NCBI RefSeq assembly: GCF_001642475.1
Contig: NW_019173982.1
Location: 1-64,000, forward strand
Reading direction: 5' to 3'
Source: Fonsecaea monophora
Lineage: Eukaryota; Ascomycota; Eurotiomycetes; Chaetothyriales; Herpotrichiellaceae
DNA length: 64,000 nt
Shown: piece by piece, positions 46,001 through 56,380 of the stretch
Position numbering within the stretch: the stretch's first letter is position 1
How the letters are laid out: each line of letters opens with the position of its first letter
The notes under the pieces: model-generated
The model's input: only the letters and a program-made list of their open reading frames with translations
What the model was told of the DNA's origin: nothing
The model's database searches: none
Position numbers and translations under genes: made by a program

Positions 46001-47811
46001 ATGCGTGCAAAGCAGGCCACACTGAGATAATCCGTTCTCTTTTAGAGGCTGGGGCCGAACCCAACAACAACAAGTGGAAGAGTGCAAGTCCGCTGTGCCT
46101 AGCTGCAGAACATGGCTTCCTGGAAGCAGTCCAATTGTTGCTCGAATACGGAGCAGAGGTTGACAATGCAGCTTCTTTAGAGCTGGACCACGGTCGTCCA
46201 CGGGGTACTACACCTCTTCACGAGGCTACCACAAAACAACACAAAGAAGTGGTGGACCTACTGCTAAGACATGGCGCAGATCCTGCCATTGTCGATGCAG
46301 GGCAATCCTCGCCCTTACACATCGCCGCCGCGTTCGCCGACCAGGCTATCTTCCATCTCCTCCTAGCAAGTCCGCGAATCCACAAATTTGTCGAGATGAG
46401 GGACAAGTACAAGGCCGCATTAATGCAAACGATATGCAAGGACGGATCGTTCGACAGGATCAAGTATTTTCTCGCCAGGGTGCCTGGCCCTCGCGACCAC
46501 TTCCCTCTCAAATGCTGGGCAGTGTTTTTCTGCTGCGGACTTGGCTACACAAGAACTGTTGAAGGGTTGCTGGGTCTGAATCTGAGCCCCAACTTCAGTG
46601 TTTCCAATGATGCCACTCGCCTCGTTGGTTACCAAGCGGAGACGTCGCTTGAGCATGCCATCCTCAAGGGACATACGGAGGTGGTTGAACTACTGCTAAA
46701 GCGTGGTGCCATCGTATCTTCGTCCGGCGGGTTTAGACTCTCGAAGGAGAACCCAATCCTCACAGCAGCCTCTAAGGGCTTTCTCGACATTCTCAAACTT
46801 CTGCTGGCCAACGGAGTCTCCTTTGACCAGGCGCTACAGTCCGAGGCCATGCAGAAGGCTGCTAAGAACGGGCACACTGCTGTTGTCGAATTCATCATGA
46901 GCAGCCACCAGCACAGTGCGGACAAGTCGGAAGTGAACAAAAGTCTGCACAAGGCTCTGGCAGGGAGTGACGCCCCAACCTCCCGCTTGCTTTTGGTATC
47001 TGGCGCTGACGCGAATTGCGAACATGAGGGGAGGCGGCCTCTCCATCTGGCGTGTTTCTCGGCTGAGATTGTAGAGCTTCTGCTTGCGCACGGGGCCGAC
47101 GTCGGCGCGGAAGACGAGAAGAAGAACCTCCCTTTGCACAAAGCGGCGTTTGCTCGCAACAAGGACGCCCCACGGATAGTGCAGCTGCTGCTTGAGGCTG
47201 GGTCTCCGATCGACCAGAAGAACGCGGCGCGCGACACGCCGCTGATGAATGCGTGCGCGGCCCGAAACGTCGAAGTGATCAAGGAGCTCGTTCTCGCCGG
47301 TGCGGACGCTCGCGCCACTGACGCCGAGGGCCGGACGCCACTGCATTTATGCTGTGCGCGAGACGGCGACCACAAGGCCGACCAGCACGAGGCTATTCGT
47401 ATCCTTGCCAGCCTGCTCTGGGTCGACGTGGACGCCGAGGACGACAAGGGCCGCACCCCTCTCGACCTGGCGGCGCAGTCGTTCCGGAGCCCCGTGGTGC
47501 GCACGCTCCTCGACGTCGGGGCCGATCCGGAACTCGTCGACCTGGAGCGCCTGCGTCACGGCATCGTGGTGGCGCACGAGCCCCGCGCCACGATCTACGA
47601 GTGCGAGGCCGTGTGGCAGATCCGCAAGGCCCGCGGCCAGACCGAGTCGCTGTACGGAGACGAGCTGCCCGTCGGATTCAAGCGCGTCCGCAGGCTGGAC
47701 AGCACAGACAAGGGCGGGTCGATGAAGCAGGTCAGCGAGGACGGCACCGTCGACAGTTTTGTCTTTGACATGGCCGTCTTGAATGCCATTTCCTCGTTTC
47801 GGGACTTGTGA
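43086..47811 (+). CDS. RING finger-ankyrin repeat fusion protein, probable E3 ubiquitin ligase
   Basis: Four exons, 43086-43303, 43352-43506, 43575-45291 and 45354-47811 (introns of 48, 68, 62 bases), keep phase and encode about 1515 residues. Residues 1-124 are basic and disordered. Residues ~125-680 form a conserved-looking fungal region with GLEIKFHRTLRAPD (about 217-230), FPLYQREAVVVHF (about 268), QDYVVFP and later AGVIHS. I recall FPMYQREAMW-type proteins of unknown function with the same layout. The third splice creates a perfect C3HC4 RING: Cys686, Cys689, Cys701, His703, Cys706, Cys709, Cys722, Cys725. From about 813 to 1430 run roughly 15-17 ankyrin repeats (PLHxAAxxGHxxxVxLLLxxGA). 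A RING plus ankyrins suggests ubiquitin transfer to ankyrin-bound targets. Base composition becomes much more GC-rich after about 47,100. Confidence 0.85.
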
Positions 47812-48163
47812 GCTTTCACTCACTCACCCAATAGAGTCTGTAGAGCCTGTCACTCATCAAATATAGTATGTAGAGTATGTATATGCGTGTATATGTACAA
47901 GGTAGCTACCCACCTAGACACACCCAATGTACTTGTATCGGAGAAGTCACTGATTACTGATATCCTCTGCTATAAAGAACACATGTCCTACTCCTAACAA
48001 TTACTCTCAAGTTAGCCAATGTGTACATGTGCATATACTATGCATATCTCTAACAAACGAAGGCAGTCGACCCCTACATCCAGAGGATAAACAAACAGTC
48101 ATCTACCTCGCTCGCCCATCCTCACACCACCCCCATGCGCTGCCCGCACGATCTTATTCTGAT
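47812..48163. other. Convergent gap between the two ankyrin genes
   Basis: The 352 bases between the stop codons of the RING-ankyrin (+) and kinase-ankyrin (-) genes are AT-rich, with repeated GTATATG/TACATG motifs. They probably hold both 3' untranslated regions and polyadenylation signals. Confidence 0.5.
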
Positions 48164-51100
48164 TCAAATGCGGAAGAAATGCGTAAACTCCTTCGCCAGC
48201 ATCGCCGTCTCCTCGTCCATGGGCTTCACCGGGTTCCCCTTGTTGTCCGTCCGGCAGGGGAAGGTCATGGCCATGGCGGCGCTCTCAAGGACCGACACGT
48301 AGATCCACACGTCCCGGGGAATCGGGCGGTCGAAGAGCAAGGCGGCCAGCTCGTCGCCGTGCGTGATGGTGTGGGGGCGGCCTGCTTTCAGGAACGTTGC
48401 GAGACGCGCCTTTTCCGCCGCGGAGAGGTCGGTGCGGATGCTGACTTTGAGGGTGGGGGTTGGGATGCGAGCTGGAGCTGGAGATGGCGCGCTGCTACTG
48501 CTGCTGCTGCCGCGTGGAGCCGTTGATGATGATGATGATGACAAGGGCTTGGATGGTCCTGGTCTCGAGGACGTCTTCTTAGGTTCTGCTGGTGACGACG
48601 GTGGTGGCACAAGGGGTCCCGACCGCTTGTACTCCTCGAGGGCCGATGCCAGAGTCTCCAGGCCGGCCACCGAAGTGGCTCGATGAACCAGATTCTCATC
48701 GGTAGAGTCGATCAGTTCGATAATGGTCTCCTCCATCAACCTGTCCACTATGCACCTCCGTATCATATCGCTATCGTCGCCGAGGACCATGATCCCCGTG
48801 TCGTCCCCAGTGTTGAGACCGTCCTTGGTCAGATCGTGTTTCTCGATGATGAATCTGGCCTCAGCTAGCCGGCGGAGGCGAATCCACTTGCGCGATGGCT
48901 GTTCGACAGGTCCGGTGGTTGTTGACGTGGGCGGTTGGTCTTGGGGACCTATTTTGATGGTTCTGTCGGTCATTTGTACACCTCGAGACTCTCTAGACTG
49001 CCCGTCTCTTTCGCCGAGTCTTGTTCGTAACTCAAATTGCCTCGGGGGCGGGGAATTGATAGTTGCGTGCGCTGTCGCTGTCGCTGTCGCCTTTCTCTCG
49101 TGAAAAGAGGTCTGTCCGACTCCCGGGGTCAGTGCCATGGTGGTAATGAGCTCATTGAGCAGGTTGGGGGGAAACCGTCGCACTCGTCGATCTAGAGGTT
49201 TGACGAGGTGGATCTTTAGTTCCTCGCCATCGACTTGGACAGTGACTGCGTCCACGAACCCTTGCAGCATTTCCCCGACTGAGTACTCAAACTGTCTTGT
49301 CCGTTGCTCGTTGGCGAAGATGGCGGGATGCATACTCACAAAATCCCAGACGGCCTTGGTCATGCTTTTCCAGGGGTTCTCTTGGACGAGGAACCCGTCC
49401 GACCGGAAGAGATCGAGGAACGTCTGTCGGAGATCTTGCAGAATCAACACGAGCGCGGTATCGAGCCACGCCACGAGTTGTTCTTGAAAGCCGAGCTCCT
49501 TCCAGAACGACCTGATCAACGTCGTGTCCGCCACCTCTCGATCTAGCCCCTTCTCTTTGGGGTTTGCCCCATGGAGCTCTAGGAGTTTGAGCACATCTCT
49601 CGCCTTTGGTCCGCGACCTTCCCGCGCGATGCCCGTCGGCGTTTTCCCCTCGAGGTTCACAAGGCCCAGCTTGACGCCGGCATCTAAGAGCGCCCTGACC
49701 ATTTCCAAGTTTTCGCATTGGACAGCAAGGTGCAATGCCGTGTTCAGGTGCACATCTTGGAGGTCGAGCAACCGGTGATCGCGGACCTGCTCGAGAAAGA
49801 ACGCAACCAGCCTCCTGGCTGCAAGGGGTTGTCGAACCATACGCTTGTCCTGGGCGAGGAGATGAAAGATGGACTGGCGAAGGCGCTGGTTGGCGATCAA
49901 TTTGGCGCCTTCGTTGTCCGTCTGCTGCTCGAGAAGCCACTGAAAGCGTTCTAGCGGGATACTATACCCTTGTTCGGCTAGCTGGCCTAGCAAGGTGAGC
50001 CCATCACGCACTTCATCCAGTCGAGCACCGTGCTTCAAGAGTTCCGAGGCGATGTCGAGGTTCCCTGCCTTGAGGGCCAGAAACAGCGGCGTGTGCCACT
50101 CCCAGTCAGGCTGGTTGACGGAGAGTCCTCGGCGAATGAATTCCCTTACGAAGAATACATGGCATCCTGTCTCAGCGCAGAAGTGAAGGTAGTTGGACTT
50201 GTGTTGCACCATATCTGCAAGGATTTTGCTCCCTGCGACTTGTAGGTTTGCGGGCAAGAGCGGCGTCTCGACCATGGCGCCATGCTTGAGGAGTTCCATA
50301 AAGATATGCTGCTGTCCCAGCTCCAACGCCACATGCAGGGCTGTGGTGCCACCAAATTGGAGTTCATTCTTTTCCATGTGCTCCGTCGCGCCGTTTTCAA
50401 GCAGCACTTTGGTCATCTGGTAGTTGCCAGTGCTAATGGTATTCTTGATGAAATTGTCTTCGCCGCCGTACCCGTACAGACTCTCACCAAAACTGAGTAG
50501 TAAGACCAATGTCTCTTTTGCATTGTCCAGCCAGTGATCCCCGTGGATCTGGAACAGAGCCAAGGGCGTAGCACCATTGATGGCAAAGTTGAACAACCGC
50601 AAGTTCGGGCCATGGTCTTGGTTTGGTTTGTACGGCTTCATCCGTGAATGTAGAAGCTGCATGATGGCGGTCAAATGGAGTTTTGTCGCCAGGCCCAATG
50701 CAGTGGCCCCGTCACGGTTCCGCAAATGCGGATCGGCTCCTAGATCCAGCAGTGCGCGCACTGCGTGGATGTTTCGCTTTCCGATAGCTCGATGCAGTGG
50801 TGTGCCCGAGGTCATGGCAAGATCCGTGTTGAAGCCCTCAGCTACAATGGCTGCCCCAACAGCCAGGGCTGACAATTGGCTCTTTTCCGAAAACAACACC
50901 TTCGCAGCCGGCAGGATCTGGTCATCGTCAAATGAGCTCAGCCAGTGCATCGGAGTTTCCTCGTCCTCATTGCCAATGGTGGGATCTGCGCCGTTTTTGA
51001 TGAGCTCTTGGACCGCCTCAAACGAACCACTGATGCAGGCCAATAGGAGAGGTGTGCAGCGCTCGGGGCACATCTGACTGTTGACATCCTCACCACGTTC

Positions 51101-53129
51101 TATCAACTTCCGGATCGCCTGTGGAAGACCCTTTGCACTTGCAACGTGTAATGCAGAAATTCTCCGACCGATTCTGGGCCCCGCCACGACCCATTCATCC
51201 AACTCGTCGAGCCTTAGGTGAATTCCGAACATGAGCTGCTCCTTGGACTCGGGGGATGCCATCATCCGGCCGTTGGCTTTTGAAGAGTGGAGATCTGCAC
51301 TAGTCCAAAGGGACAGAGCCTGTATGCCACCCAGGCGTGAGGATCTCACTGTGCGCAATGCTGCCTCATAGTCGTCTGGGTTGTGGTCTCTCAATACCAG
51401 AAGCGCCGACAACGAACCGAGACAAGCGGCCGAGAAGGCCCATTTCAAGGCCCTCGCAGGAGGCTTGCCTGATTTGATGGTGAGTTCGGTAGGAAAGTCG
51501 CCAATATCAATCGGTGATTCGAAGACGCCGTGGTATGGCTCGAGCTGGGCAACTATAGCCTGGGCGTGCGTCAAACCTCTCCTCGCCGCCCGAACCATAT
51601 GGTTATAGGCAAGGCCCAAGTTGTTGGTGCAAATGTGGTATTCTGCCACTGTCATGGAGGCAATGTTAGTCGGGCAAAACATGGCATCGTCCTCAACGAG
51701 GGGAGATGAGAGTTTTCCAAGGCCATCAAGATCGCGGAGAAACTGTTGTCTGAGGCGAGGATGGTACATCTGAAGCTGATAGAGAGCAATCTAGGTTTTC
51801 TTGTCAGTACGGCTCAGGCTAACATCAGAGAGGATTACTAACCGGCTGATAGAGCCTTACCCTATTCAGAGGCATTTTGCGGCGGAGGCCTGTGTAGAGA
51901 CCACTGATATATATAGTGAGCTGCTTGATCCAAAAGTCCAACAGGGAGAAATACCTTTGTCCATGTGTCCAAGGCAGAAGGGCCTTTGTCAAGTCCCTGT
52001 TTCGTGGTTCAGCGGTAAGACTATTATTGAACGCATTTTCCAGATCGCTAGAACCCTGTGGCTGGACCCTTCGGGCGAAGGACACTGCCACTGGGAGAAC
52101 GAGATTTTGTTCCTTCCACGCCTGGACGTGACCATCTGTTCGTGCTTTTGAGGTTTGGGAACGGGCTTCAAATTGATCTTGGGAAGCAACAAAAGGGTTC
52201 TGACCGTCGAGGAATACTCGCCAAACAAGAAGACCCCAAGAGTAGATATCGGCTTTGAATGCATCTTGCCATGAGACGGTCTTGCCAACTTCGGGCGCAG
52301 TCCATGGACGAGTACCGCTGGAGACTTGGGCGGTCGTCCTCTCTGCTCCCATGCGTATCTTCTTGTCGGTGCTGCCCGGAAAGTCCACGTCGAGTATGGC
52401 GAAACCAAAATCGCTAATCTTCGCGATGTACTTCTTCTTTGGGTCTGGAAAGACTAAGACGTTTTCTGACTTGATGTCGCCGTGTACAATATTAGAATCA
52501 TGTACCGCCAGAAGCCCGGAGGCTACGTCTTGGGAGAGTGTTTCCTTCTGCCGGTAAGGAAGAGGGCCATGACTTTCTTGAAATTCAGCGAGATTGCCTA
52601 TTGCAGTGTATTCTAGAATCAGATAAGGCCAGAGGCGATAATCATCGACGGAAGGAGAGATCTCCCAGCCCAGTCCTAGAAGATCCACCACGTTGGGATG
52701 ATGGCGGACAGGTGGATGTGTCAGACAAAGCAGGTCAGTGACGACACATCGAAAGCTTTCGCGGGTTTGAAATCCTGAGGGACGAATACGTTTGAGTGCG
52801 ACTGGTGCTGGGTCAAGGCTCTGTGCTTTGGCGTCTCCAAGGACTGCTTTGTGGACAATGAAGGATGCCCCGTAACCAAGGTCAGACTGGATCTTGGGAA
52901 ACTGGCCAGGGTCCAGATGGTGATATTCTGTTCTGGCAGGGTCCCCCATCGAAAATCTGGAAGTCACAAGGAAAGGAAGCGACACTGCATCGGCTGTCTG
53001 GACGTCCGGAGACCTGGATGCTTCATCTCGAACAGTATTGACGGTGACAAGTGGGACGTTGGAGCCACTGACTTGCAGAAGCTCTGACCGATGGGGAGCA
53101 AGAGACGAGGTGCTTGTCAGCGAAGCCAT
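48164..53129 (-). CDS. Protein kinase-ankyrin repeat fusion protein
   Basis: Two exons, 53129-51861 and 51790-48164 (70-base intron), encode about 1631 residues. The kinase domain (about 82-345) has a Gly-rich loop LGYGASFIVHKA, VALKRI with Lys113, HGDIKSEN (216-223) with Asp218, DFG (240-242) and WTAPE (277-280). All catalytic residues are present, but the HRD Arg is Gly, a non-RD kinase. The AGG/GTAAGG donor gives the smooth join MPLNR/IALYQLQMYHP. The GTTAGT nine bases further on is also in phase. Helical, Sel1/TPR-like sequence follows, then about a dozen ankyrin repeats (about 600-1170), often with long spacers. The C-terminal ~450 residues are mixed globular and disordered, with a poly-Ser stretch, and end FPCRTDNKGNPVKPMDEE. 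The domain order fits a signalling scaffold kinase; the substrate is unknown. It converges on the RING-ankyrin gene. Confidence 0.85.
48525..48541 (+). repeat. Trinucleotide run coding for poly-Ser
   Basis: A GAT/ATC run on the + strand that encodes consecutive serines in the disordered C-terminal part of the kinase-ankyrin protein (minus strand). It is a likely site of length variation. Confidence 0.6.
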
Positions 53130-54093
53130 GTCCAATTATAGACAGCTGGAAGCTAGAGCTCCGCATTCACTCGGTAATGCTACGCCTTATGCGTGGACAT
53201 ATATGGAGAGAAAGCAGGAGAGCCGATTGTCTCCAGCTTGCGCCTTGAAGAGAATAGAGCAACCACTTTCATCAGGAAGAGCCCGGCTGTCACTTACTTG
53301 GTCAGGGAGTCTTCAACGTGAGGCTGAAGTCTAGAGCAGTACCTTGTACTGCGAAAGCCCCTTTGCCATGCATAAGGAGATGATAGTTTGTTCAGCCACA
53401 TCACGCCCTTGGTCTGTACTTGTGCAGTAGCCACGTGCACCAAGCAAAGGCTTCTGTCGACTAAGGAATATACGAGTCCTTGGTCAAGGCTGGTCTCTGG
53501 CGGGGGACTTACCGGCCAATCAGTCAAGGTTGGACGACAGTCTCTTTGCCCTCCTGTAAGTAAAGCAATCCAAATTGAGCAGGACTTGGCCAGACAGACA
53601 AGTTGATTCGGACAGCGATAACGAATCCCGTGCAATACCAAGAACCCGCCAATCCAAGCCAGGATGATAGCGTGACTTCATCTTGCTCAGCCGCAGAAAA
53701 AGGGGGCGAACGTACTTAATCGATGATAATACTCGGTACTTCTCGTATTCCACTGACTAGTTCGACGACCAATCTGCCGCCAAGTCTTAGGGAAAGAGGC
53801 TCAGGGTTCCTGCCTGATCCGGCAAAAGGGTGATGCCGCCCTTGCATCTCCCCCGGCCCTGTGCGGGATTGACCCGCATCCGCGAGAGCCAAAATTCACA
53901 ACCGTCAATCCTGATCCTCGAAGACGCCATAGTTTTGTGACTCATATTCATCTACGCGCATTTCATGGCAAAGTGAGAATTAGCCCCCCCGGAGATGAGT
54001 GTAGATACACGATGTAGAGACGTGCAAGCTTCCCGCGATACACATACGCGTCGACCAAACACACCCCAAGAAATCATCGAGAAATAGAAAGAG
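53130..54093. promoter_or_regulatory. Divergent intergenic region
   Basis: The 964 bases separate the kinase-ankyrin gene (minus, start 53129) and the M20 peptidase gene (plus, start 54094). The 115-codon minus frame at 53294-53641 has no domain and is not called. Both promoters should lie here. Confidence 0.4.
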
Positions 54094-55507
54094 ATGCATG
54101 TGGCCGACATGGACGCCAAAAGCCAACTGCTTCAGGCTTTGGATGCCGACAAAGAGGCTCACATTCGCATGTTGCAAGAATTCGTGCGGGCTCCGTCACC
54201 GAACCCGCCGGGCTCGACCGCGGCAGCTGCTGCAGTGCTCACTTCGTATCTCGAGTCTCAAGGGATTCCTTATCAGACCCTGACTCCGCAGCCCGATTGT
54301 CCTAATATCGTGAGCGACTTCCAGGGTGGCCGAGGAGAAGGCCCGCGAGTCGTTCTCAACGGCCACATCGACGTATTTCCCGTGGGCGACGACACCCGTG
54401 CATGGTCCAGAGACCCCTGGTCTGGTGACATTGAAGACGGCAAAATCTACGGCCGGGGTGTCGTCGACATGAAGTCAGGTACGGCATCACTGCTGCTTGC
54501 GTATGCCAGCCTTTATCAGCGGCGCGAAACGCTGCGCGGCAGCGTCGCCTTCTGCGCGGTGTCCGACGAGGAAACTGGGGGGAAATGGGGCACCAGATGG
54601 CTGCTCGAGCAGGATCGCCCACGCTGGGGAGGTGATTTGATGCTGAGTGCCGAGCCTTCTGGCCGTAGCATCCGTTTTGCTGAAAAAGGGACGTTGCGCC
54701 TGACGTGCACCGTCGAGACCAAGGGTGCTCATGGCGCCTTTACCAACATCAGCAAGGGTGCTGCCCGCACTTCAGCCTACTTCATCAAAGACGTAGTCGA
54801 GGACGTCGAGAGCATGTCAGTCGACATGCCCAGGGAGGTATTGGAGCAGCTGGAGAAGCAAGAGGTCCAAATGGTCGCCAACGAGATAATGGGAGCCGGC
54901 ACACACACCATCCTCGGCCGTCCGACCGTCAACATCGGAACAATCAAAGGTGGGCTCAAGGTCAACATGATCCCGGATATGTGTGTTTCCGAGTTCGACA
55001 TCCGACTGCCTGCCGGTCTCACACGGGAGACGGTGCTCGAGCGCATGAGGAGCATCATTTCCAAGTACAAGGAAGCCAAGATTGACCTGTCGGTCCACGA
55101 GGCTCACAGCAACCCTTCCAGCTTTTCGCCACTAGATCACCCCATGGTCGACCTCCTTGCGAGGAACGCCCAGCTCGTAAGCCCGGAATCTGAACGGCCT
55201 CCTCTACCCATTCCATCGATAGGAGCCACCGACTGCAAGCACTATCGCTACCGAGGAATTCCGGCCTACGTCTATGGGTGCAGCCCTAAAACTAGTACGT
55301 CTGCACCCGATCCTCTTTGATGCTCAAATCTCATCACCCCCTACTCCTGTCATGTTACAGTTCTGATTCTGACGCGGAGCATTTACAGTGGCCCAGACGA
55401 ACGAATTCACGACAATTGACGACTTTCTCCACGTAACAAAGGTTCATGCGGCGGCCACCTGGGACTTTCTGCAGTCAGTCCTGACCCAGCGGTCTAGGGG
55501 ACCCTAA
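54094..55507 (+). CDS. M20-family metallopeptidase (ArgE/DapE/acylase type)
   Basis: Two exons, 54094-55294 and 55389-55507 (94-base intron), give 439 residues. The second exon starts TMAQTNEFTTIDDFLHVTKV and ends the protein naturally, so the unspliced stop at 55320 is not real. The di-zinc M20 active site is complete: His91 in NGHIDVFPVGDD, bridging Asp125 in GRGVVDMKSG, catalytic Glu159 and metal ligand Glu160 in SDEETGGKWGT, Glu187 in SAEPSG, and a distal metal His in the last third (DCKHYRYRGIPAYVYG). The dimerisation/lid domain lies between (about 195-310, AHGAFTNISKGAAR and GRPTVNIGTIKGGLKVN). Members include acetylornithine deacetylase, succinyl-diaminopimelate desuccinylase and fungal N-acyl-amino-acid deacylases. 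A succinyl- or acyl-amino-acid substrate is likely but not resolved. There is no signal peptide. Confidence 0.9.
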
Positions 55508-56380
55508 CTTCTAGGACCATTTCCCCCCTTTGGAAATTGCACGGAAGGTAGGGATGTAGAGTCTACCCAGCAACTCCATCACCTCAAACCTGTCTTTCAC
55601 CACTGGAAGCAAATTAGGGAATTAGACGAACATCTCGCATGAATTTGGGCAACAGCCAAGTCAGATAGATACGTCTCACAGAAACGACTGTTGGCTGTAT
55701 GAAGCTTCTATAGAATCTTATCTATACCTAGCATCTAGACATTTTTGCCCTCCGCCCCGGAACCTCCCGTTCTACCAAGTCCTACCAAGTTGATATGGAC
55801 AGCCAACGCTAGTCCGTGTTATTTTACATTAGCTGCAACTTCTCGTCGGAACCTACAGCTCTAATCAGACACATTAGGTCTTGGACGTCGACTTGAACGA
55901 CCTGAATATTCTGAGGTGAGAAGAGGCTGAGTGACGAGGCTGAATGACGAGGTGGGAGGGTATAAAAGCGGCGGGGGTTCTGGGGTGATGGGTGGGTGAG
56001 TCCCATATCACGCCAAGGGCCTGGACTGTTCACAATCGACGCCCTGCGAGGCGTTTCCTGTCATCCTCGACGCTAGTAAAAGCCACGGGGTGTTCTAGGC
56101 TGACAGATAGGGAACTAATAGATTATTCGTGCAGGGACATACGTACCGAGACGAGGCGTTGATCAGAAGTAGACGGAGGCAGTCTGATTCATCCTACTCA
56201 CAGCCACCGGCACCCAACTGGGAACATATGAGGCAACTCGCTTCACTCTACGTTCCCGATAGACTTTGTAGAGTATTTTGCTATTACATCGAACCGTGCA
56301 AGAGCTCTCCCGCAAGCAGCAGGAAAACAAACATTGAATCTGGACACTAATTGAAGGCGCATCGCGGCACGCCTGCTAGC
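55508..56380. promoter_or_regulatory. Intergenic region with TATA box upstream of HeLo gene
   Basis: The 873 bases include TATAAAAG at 55961-55968 on the + strand, about 410 bases before the HeLo-kinase start, implying a long 5' leader. A 73-codon frame at 56129-56350 ends just before the HeLo ATG. I treat it as untranslated or a possible upstream open frame. Confidence 0.4.
55961..55968 (+). promoter_or_regulatory. TATA box candidate
   Basis: TATAAAAG in a GC-rich setting, upstream of the HeLo-pseudokinase gene. If used, it predicts a leader of more than 350 bases containing a short upstream open frame. Confidence 0.4.

Noticed and set aside
46629..47504. 291-codon minus-strand frame
   Set aside because: Antisense shadow of the ankyrin repeats, rich in Ser/Arg/Ala.
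49287..49940. 217-codon minus-strand frame
   Set aside because: Alternative-frame shadow within the kinase-ankyrin coding exon.
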